From Kiritimatiellia bacterium (GTDB lineage Bacteria; Verrucomicrobiota; Kiritimatiellia; JAFGHX01): a stretch of DNA of 43,266 bases. Each line of letters begins with the position of its first letter. The stretch's first letter is position 1. A program made the translations under genes and the position numbers. Shown piece by piece: positions 22,958-31,197 of the stretch. The DNA lies in assembly GCA_016929905.1 (NCBI GenBank), contig JAFGHX010000472.1, positions 1 to 43,266 on the forward strand, in the 5' to 3' direction. Below the pieces are notes generated by a model that was given only the letters and a program-made list of their open reading frames with translations, was not told where the DNA came from and did no database searches.

Positions 22958-24193
22958 ATGAAGCTCGCGGACCTCAAGAACGAGAAGGTCGGCATCTGCG
23001 TTTCCGGCGGACTGGACAGCCGGACGATCACGCGGAAGCTGGTCGAGCTCGGCGTGGACGTGGTCTGTTTCTCCGCGGACCTGGCTCAGCCGGACGAGAC
23101 GGACATCGCCAATGTCCGGGCGAAGATGGCGCCGTGCGGCGCCGAGACGGTCATCGTCGATCTGAAGCGTGAAATGGCCGCGGCCTGCTTTGCGGTCCTC
23201 AAGGCGCAGGCCATGTACGACGGCGGCTACTGGAATTCGACGGGAATCGCGCGCGCCGTGACGGTGCGGGGCCTGATCCCGGAGATGAAGAAGCGCGGGT
23301 GCACGGTTCTGGCGCACGGGGCGACGGGGCGCGGAAACGACCAGATGCGGTTCGAACGCTACACCAACGTGCTCGCGCCGGAGATGAAGGTGTATGCGCC
23401 CTGGCGGGATCCGGGGCTGCTGGAGGAATTTCTCGGCCGGACTCAGATGGCCGACTATTTGAACAGGGTCGGCATCGACAGTTTCGCGGGCGGGCGCAAG
23501 AAGTACTCGACCGACGCGAACTTGGCCGGGTTGTCGCATGAAGCCGAAGATCTCGAACGGCTGGCGACGCCCTGCACGATTGTGGAGCCCACAATGGGCG
23601 TCTGGCCGCACGATGCGCCCGACACGCGCGAAGAAGTCACGGTCCGGTTTGAGCGGGGGTACGCGCGCTCGATCAACGGGCGGCCGTTGCAGCCGCTCGA
23701 ACTCATGCTGGAGGCCAATCGGACGGGCGGGCGCAACGGGGTCGGCATGAAGAGCGCGCTCGAGAATCGGATTGTCGGGACCAAGAGCCGCGGCGTGTAC
23801 GAGGCGCCGGGGATGGACCTGCTGGGGTATGGCCTCAAGCAGGTCTACCAGGCGACGATGGACCGCCGTGCGACCACGCTGTTTACCCTCCTGTCCCGGC
23901 TGGTGGCCGAGCAGATCTATGACGGGCGTTATTTCGACCCGACAACCCGCGCGGCCGGGGCGGCCATCGACGAACTGGCGCAGTATGCCTCCGGCACGGT
24001 GACCGTCGAGTTGTACAAGGGCAACATCTACGTCAAGTCCCTGACGGACTGCCCGGCGAGCCTCTACAACGAGGCCGATTCCTCCATGGAAGCCAGCGAA
24101 GGCCTGAATCCCGTCAGCTCTCAGGGGTACGCGGAGGTCCAGAGCGTCGAAGCGCGCAGCCTGGCGCAGGCCGGGCAGATCCGCGAGCCCTGA
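22958..24193 (+). CDS. argG: argininosuccinate synthase
   Basis: A 411-aa ATP-dependent ligase joining citrulline and aspartate. The ATP pyrophosphatase loop is S-G-G-L-D-S at residues 16-21, in a C-V-S-G-G-L-D-S-R form rather than the common A-Y/F-S-G-G-L-D-T-S. H-G-A-T-G-R-G-N-D-Q-M-R-F-E and the citrulline-binding R-N-G-V-G-M and Y-E-A-P-G segments are also clear. It follows argD by 7 bp. With argB and argD it forms an arginine operon from which argC, argF and argH are missing here. The stop codon is inside a long hairpin. Confidence 0.92.
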   Translation: MKLADLKNEKVGICVSGGLDSRTITRKLVELGVDVVCFSADLAQPDETDIANVRAKMAPCGAETVIVDLKREMAAACFAVLKAQAMYDGGYWNSTGIARAVTVRGLIPEMKKRGCTVLAHGATGRGNDQMRFERYTNVLAPEMKVYAPWRDPGLLEEFLGRTQMADYLNRVGIDSFAGGRKKYSTDANLAGLSHEAEDLERLATPCTIVEPTMGVWPHDAPDTREEVTVRFERGYARSINGRPLQPLELMLEANRTGGRNGVGMKSALENRIVGTKSRGVYEAPGMDLLGYGLKQVYQATMDRRATTLFTLLSRLVAEQIYDGRYFDPTTRAAGAAIDELAQYASGTVTVELYKGNIYVKSLTDCPASLYNEADSSMEASEGLNPVSSQGYAEVQSVEARSLAQAGQIREP

Positions 24194-24232
24194 GCGCGCC
24201 CGGCCGTCGGGCGGGCTCAGGGCTCGCGGATC
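24178..24232 (+). terminator. 24-bp-stem hairpin containing the argG stop codon
   Basis: GATCCGCGAGCCCTGAGC (24178-24195) is the exact reverse complement of 24215-24232. After one G-G mismatch the stem continues with CGCCCG/CGGGCG around a 5-base loop. The argG TGA (24191-24193) is in the left arm. No T run follows. It could end or protect the arg message, or be a REP-like element fixed at the gene end. Confidence 0.75.
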
Positions 24233-24233
24233 G

Positions 24234-24320
24234 GGTCGAAGGTCGAAGGTCACAGGTCTCAAGGTCGAAGGTCGGAAGTCCGGTCGTGCAGACCTGCGTA
24301 TTCGTATTCCGTGACTTTCG
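24234..24320. repeat. heptad array, locus 2, left part
   Basis: GGTCGAA occurs at 24234, 24241 and 24263, with variants GGTCACA, GGTCTCA and GGTCGGA between and after them. TCCGTGAC at 24308-24315 is followed by TTTCG. The matching opposite arm (24491-24520) is separated from it by an inserted MITE-like element. Confidence 0.8.
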
Positions 24321-24490
24321 ATTGCGCTGAAAAACCCGGCGCGGACGGAGCCCGCCTTCGCTGAGAAGCTACGGCGAGGCAGGCCGCGCCCTCCAAAAAC
24401 CCAACATGTTGCGTGTTGATCCAATGGAGGGCCGGCCTCTCCGTTGCGGAGATCTTCGACGTGCCGGGCGCAGTGGTTTTTCAGCGCAAT
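24321..24490. mobile_element. MITE-like structured element of about 170 bp
   Basis: The ends are perfect inverted repeats (ATTGCGCTGAAAAACC at 24321-24336 against 24475-24490, extended to 19 bp by the flanking TCGA). TGACTTTCG at 24312-24320 and CGACTTTCG at 24491-24499 could be a 9-bp target duplication with one mismatch. Inside are further stems: GCCCTCCA/TGGAGGGC (24388-24395, 24425-24432), TCTCCG/CGGAGA around TTG (24438-24452), and the palindrome CAACATGTTG (24402-24411). There is no coding capacity. It looks like a small non-autonomous element that landed in the heptad array. Confidence 0.6.
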
Positions 24491-24520
24491 CGACTTTCGA
24501 CCTTTGACCTTCGCATTTTC
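24491..24520. repeat. heptad array, locus 2, right part
   Basis: CGACTTTCGACC, then TTTGACC and TTCGC units, the complement type of the left arm. It lies directly upstream of the UDP-sugar dehydrogenase gene. Confidence 0.7.
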
Positions 24521-24564
24521 GATTGCTCCGCGCGCGGCGCACGCGGAGAGCGGAGCGGCGACAC

Positions 24565-25866
24565 ATGAAGATATCCATCGTGGGCACGGGGTACGTCGGT
24601 CTGGTCACGGGCGCCTGCTTCGCCGAGATCGGGCACGACGTGTTGTGTGTGGACAACGACGACGCCAAGATCGAGCGGCTGAAGACGCTCGACATGCCGA
24701 TTTATGAGGAGGGGCTCGAAGAGCTGGTCACCCGCCATGTCGATGCCGGGCGGCTGCGCTTCTCGATCTCGATCGAAGAGGGGACGCATTACGCCCAGGT
24801 CATCTTCATCGCGGTGGGCACGCCGCCCGGGAGCCAGGGGCAGGCGGACATGTCGTACGTGGAGCGGGTCGGGCGGGAAGTGGCCCAACACATGTCGGAC
24901 TATCGGCTGCTGGTGGAGAAGAGCACCGTTCCCGTCAACACGGGCAAGCAACTGAAACGGACCATCGAGAAATACTCGAAGGCCGACATCCCCTTCGACA
25001 TTGCCTCCAACCCCGAGTTCCTGCGTGAGGGCCGTGCGATCCGTGATGCGCTGAACCCCGACCGGATCGTCATCGGCGTGGAAACGGAGCGGGCCGGGTC
25101 GATTCTGGGCGAGTTGTACGAGCCCATCGTCCGCCGGTCGGGCTGCGAGTTGCTGGTGATGGACATCGCGAGCGCGGAGTTGACGAAGCACGCCTCGAAT
25201 TCGTTCCTGGCCATGAAGATCTCGTTCATCAACGCGGTGAGCAGAGTCTGTGAGTTGACCGGCGCGGACATCGAGCGGGTCGCCCACGGGATGGGGCTGG
25301 ACAAGCGTATCGGCCCCAGTTTTCTGAAGGCCGGCGTGGGGTACGGCGGCTCGTGCTTTCCGAAAGATGTGGACGCGTTCGTGCGCATTGCCGACGAAGT
25401 GGGCTACGATTTCGCCATTCTGAAGTGCGTGCAGGCGATCAACAAGGACCAGCGCAAGCGGCTGATGCAGAAGCTGCAGGAGGAGCTCTGGGTGGTGGCC
25501 GAGAAGACGATTGCGATCCTGGGTCTCGCGTTCAAGCCCGGCACCGACGATATCCGGGAGGCGCCCTCGCTGTATTTCGCGGAAAAGCTGCTCGAAGCCA
25601 AGGCGCATCTCAGGTTGTGGGACCCCGTCGCCAATGCGAAGTTCGCCGCGTGCTACCCGGCCCCGGCCTATTTCACGGATCCGGTGGAATGCGTCCGCGG
25701 CGCGGATGCGGCCGTGCTGCTCACCGACTGGCCGCAGCTGAAGGCGCTCGATCTGGCCAAGGTGAAGGCGGCGATGGCCTGCCCCATTGTCATCGATGGG
25801 CGCAATCTGTTCGACCCGGCCGACATGGCGGCGCGCGGGTTCACCTACCATTGCGTCGGGCGGTAA
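24565..25866 (+). CDS. ugd: UDP-glucose 6-dehydrogenase family protein
   Basis: A 433-aa NAD-dependent nucleotide-sugar dehydrogenase. The N-terminal Rossmann motif is G-T-G-Y-V-G at residues 7-12. The catalytic cysteine is C264 in G-Y-G-G-S-C-F-P-K-D, and S-N-P-E-F-L-R-E-G and the central K-N-like helix (A-S-N-S-F-L-A-M-K-I-S-F-I-N) are present. The third domain has G-L-A-F-K-P-G-T-D-D-I-R-E-A-P-S. The best reading is oxidation of UDP-glucose to UDP-glucuronate for envelope glycans; GDP-mannose or UDP-N-acetyl-hexosamine dehydrogenases share these motifs. The ATG at 24565 has GGAG 10 bases upstream. Repeats occupy the 370-bp leader region. Confidence 0.88.
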   Translation: MKISIVGTGYVGLVTGACFAEIGHDVLCVDNDDAKIERLKTLDMPIYEEGLEELVTRHVDAGRLRFSISIEEGTHYAQVIFIAVGTPPGSQGQADMSYVERVGREVAQHMSDYRLLVEKSTVPVNTGKQLKRTIEKYSKADIPFDIASNPEFLREGRAIRDALNPDRIVIGVETERAGSILGELYEPIVRRSGCELLVMDIASAELTKHASNSFLAMKISFINAVSRVCELTGADIERVAHGMGLDKRIGPSFLKAGVGYGGSCFPKDVDAFVRIADEVGYDFAILKCVQAINKDQRKRLMQKLQEELWVVAEKTIAILGLAFKPGTDDIREAPSLYFAEKLLEAKAHLRLWDPVANAKFAACYPAPAYFTDPVECVRGADAAVLLTDWPQLKALDLAKVKAAMACPIVIDGRNLFDPADMAARGFTYHCVGR

Positions 25867-25926
25867 CGGGCCCGACGCCCGGGCCGTGCGGGGGGCGGAC
25901 GGCGGAACGCCAGCCGGAGGTGGCGC

Positions 25927-27645
25927 ATGGACATCAGTTGGTGGACGACCGATTCGCTGCAGAAGCTGTTCCCGGAAACCCAGAAGCCGGCCGGCGCCTC
26001 GACCGGGATCGAATTGTGGGCGGCGCGCAACGAGACGGAAGACGCGCAGGTGGGCATCGCGGTGGGCGAGAAGCAGCGCATCAGCGGCGCGTCGTTCGCG
26101 TTTTCGGATCTCAAGGGCCCGCGGAACCACACGATTCCCAAACGGTTCCTGCGCGGGTATTGGCAGTGGTTCGTCTATGTGCACGCCAATCCCCCGAAGA
26201 ACACGGACCCGGCCACCTACTTGCGCGGCGCACCCGCATTCTTTCCGGACGCCTTTCTGGAGGAAGAGAAGATCGCGATTCGCGGCCGGACGACGCAGCC
26301 GCTGTGGGTGTGCGTCCGCGTGCCGGCGGACGCGGCGCCGGGCACCTACACGGGGCGGCTGAGCGTGCGGCTCGAGGGCCGGGACGGGCGTGCGCACGCG
26401 TTTCATGTGCCGATCGTTCTGCATGTGTGGCCCTTCACGTTGCCGCAGCGGCCTTCGCTTCACCACACGGAGTGGCTGATGCCGGAGGTCGTTGCCGGGT
26501 ATTACCACGTCGAACCCTGGAGCGAGCGGCACTGGAGCTGGATGGCACGGATCGCCGCGGACATGGCCCGGCACCGGCAGGACATGATCCTGACGCGGTT
26601 CACCGAACTGGTCGACGTGATCGACCGCGGCAAGGGGCCGCTTGCGTTCGATTTCACGCGGCTGGACCGCTGGCTCGACCTGTTCGAGGCCGCCGGGGTC
26701 GAGTGGATCGAGGGCGGGCACGTCGCGCGCCGTACCGGGAACTGGGAATCCCCGTTCGCCTTCCAGCGCAACTGGGCTCCGCTGGACGCGTTCGGGAAAC
26801 GGCTCGACACCTCGCCCGAGGCCATGAGCGACGCCCGGTTCCGCCGCTACGTGGAGGCGCTGCTCAAGGCCGTGCACGCGCATCTCAGGAAACGGGGGGC
26901 GGCCGCCCGCTACGTTCAGCATGTGGCGGACGAACCCATTCCGGCCAACCGCGACTCCTGGTGCCGCGTTGCGGACACGGTCAGGAAGTGGCTGCCCGGC
27001 GTCCGCCGCATCGACGCGATCGTCGGCGATGAGTTGCGCGGGCACTGCGAGATTCAGGTGCCGCAGATTCAGCATGTGACGGGGCCGTCCCGGTTGCGGA
27101 GCCCGGAGGAGCTCTGGTGCTACACGTGCCTGGCGCCGCAAGGGATCTATCCCAATCGGTTTCTGGATTACGCCTCGATACGCAACCGGATCATTTTCTG
27201 GCTGTGCTGGACGCTGAAGCTCAAGGGGTTCCTGCACTGGGGATACGCGTACTGGAGCACGTGGGGCGGTGTCCCCGTGAGAATTCCGATCTCGCCCTGG
27301 ACCGACGCGACCGGGGCGAGCCTCTACTGCGCCGACACCCAGCCGCTGCCGGCCGGCGACCCGCACATCGTGTATCCGGGCCGGCATTCCATCTGCTCTT
27401 CGATCCGTTGGGAGGTCGTGCGCAAGGGCATGGAGGACGTCGAACTGCTGGTGCTGCTGGAGAAGGCGGTCCGGCGTCCGAAGCGGGCCCGGCCGGCCGC
27501 CCGCGGCAAGGGGCGTGACCTGCTGGCCTTTGTGAAGGACAGGATCGCACCGACCCCGGCCGCGCATACGCACGACGACGCGCTGCTGCTCAGGATTCGC
27601 CGCGAAATCGGTGACACCGTCGCCAGGCTGTGCCCGGAAGGCTGA
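25927..27645 (+). CDS. DUF4091 glycoside hydrolase (GH123-like)
   Basis: A 572-aa protein of the DUF4091 group, related to GH123 N-acetylgalactosaminidases. An N-terminal beta-sandwich (1-165, with A-A-R-N-E-T-E-D-A-Q and V-P-A-D-A-A-P-G-T-Y-T-G) precedes a TIM barrel. The likely catalytic pair is D335-E336 in H-V-A-D-E-P, as in GH123. The C-terminal hallmarks are F-L-H-W-G-Y-A-Y-W and R-W-E-V-V-R-K-G-M-E-D-V-E-L-L. GGAGGTG lies just before the ATG. No signal peptide is seen. It follows ugd by 60 bp on the same strand, yet it is degradative rather than biosynthetic, so the pairing may be chance. Substrate probably an amino-sugar glycan; not certain. Confidence 0.8.
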   Translation: MDISWWTTDSLQKLFPETQKPAGASTGIELWAARNETEDAQVGIAVGEKQRISGASFAFSDLKGPRNHTIPKRFLRGYWQWFVYVHANPPKNTDPATYLRGAPAFFPDAFLEEEKIAIRGRTTQPLWVCVRVPADAAPGTYTGRLSVRLEGRDGRAHAFHVPIVLHVWPFTLPQRPSLHHTEWLMPEVVAGYYHVEPWSERHWSWMARIAADMARHRQDMILTRFTELVDVIDRGKGPLAFDFTRLDRWLDLFEAAGVEWIEGGHVARRTGNWESPFAFQRNWAPLDAFGKRLDTSPEAMSDARFRRYVEALLKAVHAHLRKRGAAARYVQHVADEPIPANRDSWCRVADTVRKWLPGVRRIDAIVGDELRGHCEIQVPQIQHVTGPSRLRSPEELWCYTCLAPQGIYPNRFLDYASIRNRIIFWLCWTLKLKGFLHWGYAYWSTWGGVPVRIPISPWTDATGASLYCADTQPLPAGDPHIVYPGRHSICSSIRWEVVRKGMEDVELLVLLEKAVRRPKRARPAARGKGRDLLAFVKDRIAPTPAAHTHDDALLLRIRREIGDTVARLCPEG

Positions 27646-27649
27646 CCCT

Positions 27650-28036
27650 TCATCGTTCGTGCGGGACGATGGCGTCCTTCCACGGCCGCGCTTCGATTTC
27701 AGCGGGCAGCAGGACCCGGTTCTCTGGACTGTCGGGCTCGAGGACGTTCCCTTTTTCGTCGCGTTTGCAGCCGTGGAAATCGTAGGTGATCGAGACCATC
27801 CAGTGCTCGTCGACCCAGTACTTGATGATCTGAATCGGCCCGCGTCGCACGCGAAGGAACCGGCCTTGGTACGGGGGAAGCACCTTCTCGACTTCGGCGC
27901 GGCACATGCCTTCCTTCACGTGCGCGACTTGCTCGGTCCAGGGGCACGAGCCCGGTCGGTTCGGGGCGGGGGTGGAACAGCCCGTCAGCCAGACGGCCAG
28001 GCAGAGCGTGGCCATGATCGTGCGGGTTGTTGGCAT
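27650..28036 (-). CDS. small lipoprotein, BamE/SmpA-like fold possible
   Basis: A 128-aa protein with a lipoprotein signal: a basic N-terminus (residues 1-6), a hydrophobic stretch and the lipobox L-T-G-C ending at C20. After the cysteine, V-K-E-G-M-C-R-A-E-V-E-K-V-L recalls the start of SmpA/OmlA (BamE) domains, but the rest (W-M-V-S-I-T-Y-D-F-H-G) is only loosely consistent. The ATG at 28036 was chosen for the signal sequence. It begins 4 bases after the stop of the DUF4177 gene, so the two are translated from one message. Its 3' end nearly touches the converging DUF4091 gene. Confidence 0.65.
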   Translation of the reverse strand: MPTTRTIMATLCLAVWLTGCSTPAPNRPGSCPWTEQVAHVKEGMCRAEVEKVLPPYQGRFLRVRRGPIQIIKYWVDEHWMVSITYDFHGCKRDEKGNVLEPDSPENRVLLPAEIEARPWKDAIVPHER

Positions 28037-28040
28037 GGTC

Positions 28041-28232
28041 TCAATACGAGCGTTTGAACAGCAACACGAGTTCGCGAGCCTGCATGCCGGCGTCATAGGT
28101 GTAGAAGGACGTGGCCAGTTCCCAGCCTTTCAGGCCCATCTCGTTGATTTGGTTCTCCAACTCGATTTCGTTCAGTTGGCCGCCTTTGAATTCGACCACG
28201 CGGAGCTTCACGGTTCGGTATTCCCATTTCAT
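28041..28232 (-). CDS. DUF4177 family small protein
   Basis: A 63-aa protein of the DUF4177 family: it begins M-K-W-E-Y-R-T-V-K-L and has L-N-E-M/I-G-L-K-G-W-E-L-A-T, ending in F-K-R. An AGGAGAG site lies 11 bases before ATG 28232. The function of the family is unknown; members are small soluble proteins, often next to membrane or phage genes. Here it is cotranscribed with the following lipoprotein gene. A 10-bp tandem repeat lies directly upstream in its leader. Confidence 0.78.
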   Translation of the reverse strand: MKWEYRTVKLRVVEFKGGQLNEIELENQINEMGLKGWELATSFYTYDAGMQARELVLLFKRSY

Positions 28233-28265
28233 GCTTCTGGTTCTCTCCTGGTATCTCGGGCGTTC

Positions 28266-28325
28266 GACACGGGCGGACACACACCGACACGGACTCACAC
28301 GGACTGACACGGACGGATACGGGCC
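28266..28325. repeat. 10-bp tandem repeat, 6 degenerate copies (GACACGGACT)
   Basis: Six units in register: GACACGGGCG, GACACACACC, GACACGGACT, CACACGGACT, GACACGGACG and GATACGGGCC. They lie between the Nif3-like gene and the DUF4177 gene, both read on the minus strand. The period equals about one DNA turn. Confidence 0.85.
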
Positions 28326-28347
28326 CGTGCCGCGGGCCGGCATGGCC

Positions 28348-29169
28348 TCAGGCCTGTGCGGGCGCCGCGTCCGCGTGCCACGCCCGCGGGTGTTCGGCAA
28401 AGTACTGTACGGTCAACTCCGGGAACGTGTCGCCAAGGTATGTCGCGAGGTTCTCCAGGCCCCACATTTCGGATGTGCCGTGCTCGACCATGATCACGGC
28501 CGCCCCCAGTTCGCACAACCGCTCCCGGCTCCGCCAGTAGGAGGCGCCGTCATAGCAGACGATCAGCACATCGGCGCCGAGATCCACCATGTCCTTGTCC
28601 GGTCCGCCGCACCCCACGCCGAGCGCCGGCCGGCTGACTCGCCTGTCGGGGTTGCCCAGCACCTCGACGCCGTCTTGGCCGAGCACACGGACGCGTGCGG
28701 CAACATACGCGGCGAACTCGCCAAGTGACGTCTCGGGAATACGGTAGACGGCATGCCAGCGCGCCTGCGGCCCGCTCGTGTTTTCCGCCAGGAAGTCTGT
28801 CAGGCCCAGGCCCTTAGCCCACGAGTCGCGGATCCCGATCCCCGGCCAGTTGTCCCAGGTGTCATGGATTCTGAGCACGACCATACCGGTTTCGTCCAGG
28901 AACGCCTTCTTGGTCTTGGCCGGCTCGTGTTCCCGGCAGTCGCTCTCGGGCAGTTCCCTGTGATCGTAGAAAGTCGGCTCGTGGGTAATGAACAGGTCAC
29001 AGCCGGCCGCATGCGCCGCTCTCAGATCGTAGCGCGTGGCCATCCAGCCGACGCCGACTGTGGCAACGGGCTTCTGCGGATCGCCGGCCTTCACGGTATC
29101 GACCGTCCGGTCCCTGTCGACCCAAGGGGCTCTGGCGAGAAGGTGCTCGCGAATATCGTTCGTATTCAT
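28348..29169 (-). CDS. Nif3-like dinuclear metal-centre protein
   Basis: A 273-aa protein of the NIF3/YbgI family. Landmarks are F-I-T-H-E-P-T-F-Y at about 55-63, L-R-I-H-D-T-W-D near 95-100, G-V-G-C-G-G-P-D, and V-E-H-G-T-S-E-M-W-G near 230. The usual family motif is T-H-H-P; here the second histidine is replaced by glutamate, so the metal site may differ. Members have been described as metal-binding proteins of uncertain biological role. The ATG at 29169 begins the conserved helix (N-D-I-R-E-H-L); there are 20 extra codons upstream in frame. Divergent from the methyltransferase gene across 207 bp, where I see no convincing promoter. Confidence 0.8.
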   Translation of the reverse strand: MNTNDIREHLLARAPWVDRDRTVDTVKAGDPQKPVATVGVGWMATRYDLRAAHAAGCDLFITHEPTFYDHRELPESDCREHEPAKTKKAFLDETGMVVLRIHDTWDNWPGIGIRDSWAKGLGLTDFLAENTSGPQARWHAVYRIPETSLGEFAAYVAARVRVLGQDGVEVLGNPDRRVSRPALGVGCGGPDKDMVDLGADVLIVCYDGASYWRSRERLCELGAAVIMVEHGTSEMWGLENLATYLGDTFPELTVQYFAEHPRAWHADAAPAQA

Positions 29170-29376
29170 ACGTGCCGGTCCGCACTCCGCTGCCGGGCTC
29201 GACGAGCCCGGAATGGGCGAGTTTCCCATGCGAGCCGGCCGAATTCAAGCGCTTTCCGAGGGGTGCTTCCACGCGCCGGGGCATGCGGCCGGGGGGGGCG
29301 CATGTTTTTCGGCCTTGCTTTCAGGATGGACTGGAGGACAATGCAGCACACGGTTCGCACGGGGAGGACGCGCTGA

Positions 29377-31161
29377 ATGTTGACGGCTGACCGGATCCGA
29401 CAGGTGGTGATCGACTCCGCGCACGAGCGGCTGTTCGGCTGGGAGCGGGGTTATCTCGACTACCACCTGGCCCGCTACACGGACACGCTCGCTCTGCTCG
29501 AGCCAGGCAGCGGGCGCCTGCTCGACGTGGGCGCGTTTCCGGGGCATCTGACGGTGGCGGCGCGGGAACTGGGGTACGAGGTGGAAGCGATCACCGGCCG
29601 GACCCAGATCGCGGACGATCTCGTCGCGTTCGAGGCACGCTGCGAGAAGAACGGGATTCCGCTTGCCGTGGCTGACGTGGAGAGTGAGCCTTGGCCGTAT
29701 TCGGACGGGGCATTCGACGTCGTGCTGGCGGCCGAGATCATTGAGCATTTGCCGTTCAATCCGTATCGCCTGCTGCGCGAAGCGTTCAGAGTGCTCAAGC
29801 CGGGCGGCCGTGTTGTGCTGACCACGCCGAATCTGGCCCGCGTTGAGAATGTGATAAGGCTCTGGCAGGGGCGCGCGATTATGCCCGCGTTGCAGGGGCG
29901 GTTCTACGAGACCTACAGCTCTATCCTTGCGCATCGGCATCACAGGGAGTTCACAAAGGCCGACTTGTTGTACTTGCTCGAGGCGCAGGACAAGGAGATG
30001 TATCAGTTCGAGGCGGCGCGCGTGCGATTTTCTTCGGCACTTGACCCGACGTTCACCTGGCCGCGCGCACCGGAGTGCCTGGTCAGGCGAATCCTGCCGC
30101 GGTTCAGGTCGGACCTTCTGGCGGTGGCCACCCGCCCGGCAAACCTGGCGTTGCTTCACCCGGAACGAACGGTGCCTGGCACGGGTCTGTACGAGCCGGA
30201 GTTGCACGTGGCGGATGCGGCGGGTACGTCGCGGATCCTGACCACGCCGTTCCGATGGACGCAGGGCACGGCGGAGCTGCTTCTGCCGGCGTCGGATGCC
30301 GCTTTTCAGGTGTTCTTCCTGCACCTGGTGAACCTGGCGCCCGAGAGCACTCCGCCGGTTACGTGGACGCTTTCGGTCGGTGCCTGCACGGTCGGGCGCG
30401 TGTGTCTGGCCCCGGCCCGCCAGTTCACGCGGGTGGCGGTCGCCTTGCCGCGGGCGCTCGCGCAGGAAGGCCGTTTTGCGCTGCGGATGACCGGTCCCAC
30501 GTGGCGGCCGGCGGACGTGTCCGCTTACTACGAGTTCCCACTCACCGATACGCGGGAGCTCGGATTGGCCCTGGGCTGGGACGGATTGCTGCGCCGGGAT
30601 TGCCCGGACCGCGCGACGCTGGAGGCGGTCGCACGGCACGAGTGCCGGCTGCGTCCGTCGCACCAGGGCAACGAGCCGCTTTGGAGCGGCCTGCAACCGC
30701 TGTATCTCACCCAGACCGCGCTGGGGAACCGTGTGAAAATCGGACGGGGCGACTGGCGCCGGCTCGGGGCCGGCTGGCACGGGCTCGAATTCTGGGGCGC
30801 CGGCCCCTACCGCTGGACGACGGGCTTCAGTGAAGCGTTTGTGGCACCCACCCGCGGCTCGCGGCGCGTTCGCGCGCGGCTCTACAGCGGGGAGCGCGCG
30901 CTGGGTGCCGAGGTGACCGGGCGCCTCCGTGCAAGCTGGGCTCCCGACGGACTGTGCTTCGAGCCGTTGTGCGAAACGCCTTTCTCGCTGCCCGCGGACA
31001 CGTGGGCGGATGTGGACCTGCCATTGCCCGAGCGGCTCGCTTCGGGCGTCGTTGCCGTCGCCGTGGAGACGGACCGTCCGCGCGTGCCGGCTGAGTGCGT
31101 CCCGGGTTCCGGCGACACCCGAAAGCTGGGTGTGGTCGCCACGCGGTTCGTCCTGGAGTGA
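29377..31161 (+). CDS. SAM-dependent methyltransferase with large C-terminal extension
   Basis: A 594-aa protein. Residues 40-200 are a class I methyltransferase: L-L-D-V-G-A-F-P-G-H-L-T (motif I), A-V-A-D-V-E-S-E-P-W-P-Y, F-D-V-V-L-A-A-E-I-I-E-H-L and L-K-P-G-G-R-V-V-L-T-T-P-N. The remaining nearly 350 residues do not resemble the methyltransferase. They look beta-rich, with two stretches that could be beta-sandwich modules (W-T-Q-G-T-A-E-L-L-L-P, and G-W-H-G-L-E-F-W-G-A-G-P-Y-R-W-T). No signal peptide is present. A GGGGAGGA site precedes the ATG. The tail could bind a glycan or lipid-linked acceptor; this architecture was not recognised. The neighbouring sugar genes fit a glycan methylase, as an inference. 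Confidence 0.72.
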   Translation: MLTADRIRQVVIDSAHERLFGWERGYLDYHLARYTDTLALLEPGSGRLLDVGAFPGHLTVAARELGYEVEAITGRTQIADDLVAFEARCEKNGIPLAVADVESEPWPYSDGAFDVVLAAEIIEHLPFNPYRLLREAFRVLKPGGRVVLTTPNLARVENVIRLWQGRAIMPALQGRFYETYSSILAHRHHREFTKADLLYLLEAQDKEMYQFEAARVRFSSALDPTFTWPRAPECLVRRILPRFRSDLLAVATRPANLALLHPERTVPGTGLYEPELHVADAAGTSRILTTPFRWTQGTAELLLPASDAAFQVFFLHLVNLAPESTPPVTWTLSVGACTVGRVCLAPARQFTRVAVALPRALAQEGRFALRMTGPTWRPADVSAYYEFPLTDTRELGLALGWDGLLRRDCPDRATLEAVARHECRLRPSHQGNEPLWSGLQPLYLTQTALGNRVKIGRGDWRRLGAGWHGLEFWGAGPYRWTTGFSEAFVAPTRGSRRVRARLYSGERALGAEVTGRLRASWAPDGLCFEPLCETPFSLPADTWADVDLPLPERLASGVVAVAVETDRPRVPAECVPGSGDTRKLGVVATRFVLE

Positions 31162-31197
31162 GGCACAGCGAAGGGGCCTGCCGTTTCGTCCCCTGTC

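Noticed and set aside
24481..27573. A 1030-codon open frame on the minus strand under ugd and the DUF4091 gene
   Set aside because: It spans two well-identified plus-strand genes and the gap between them, which no real gene would do; composition is shadow-like.
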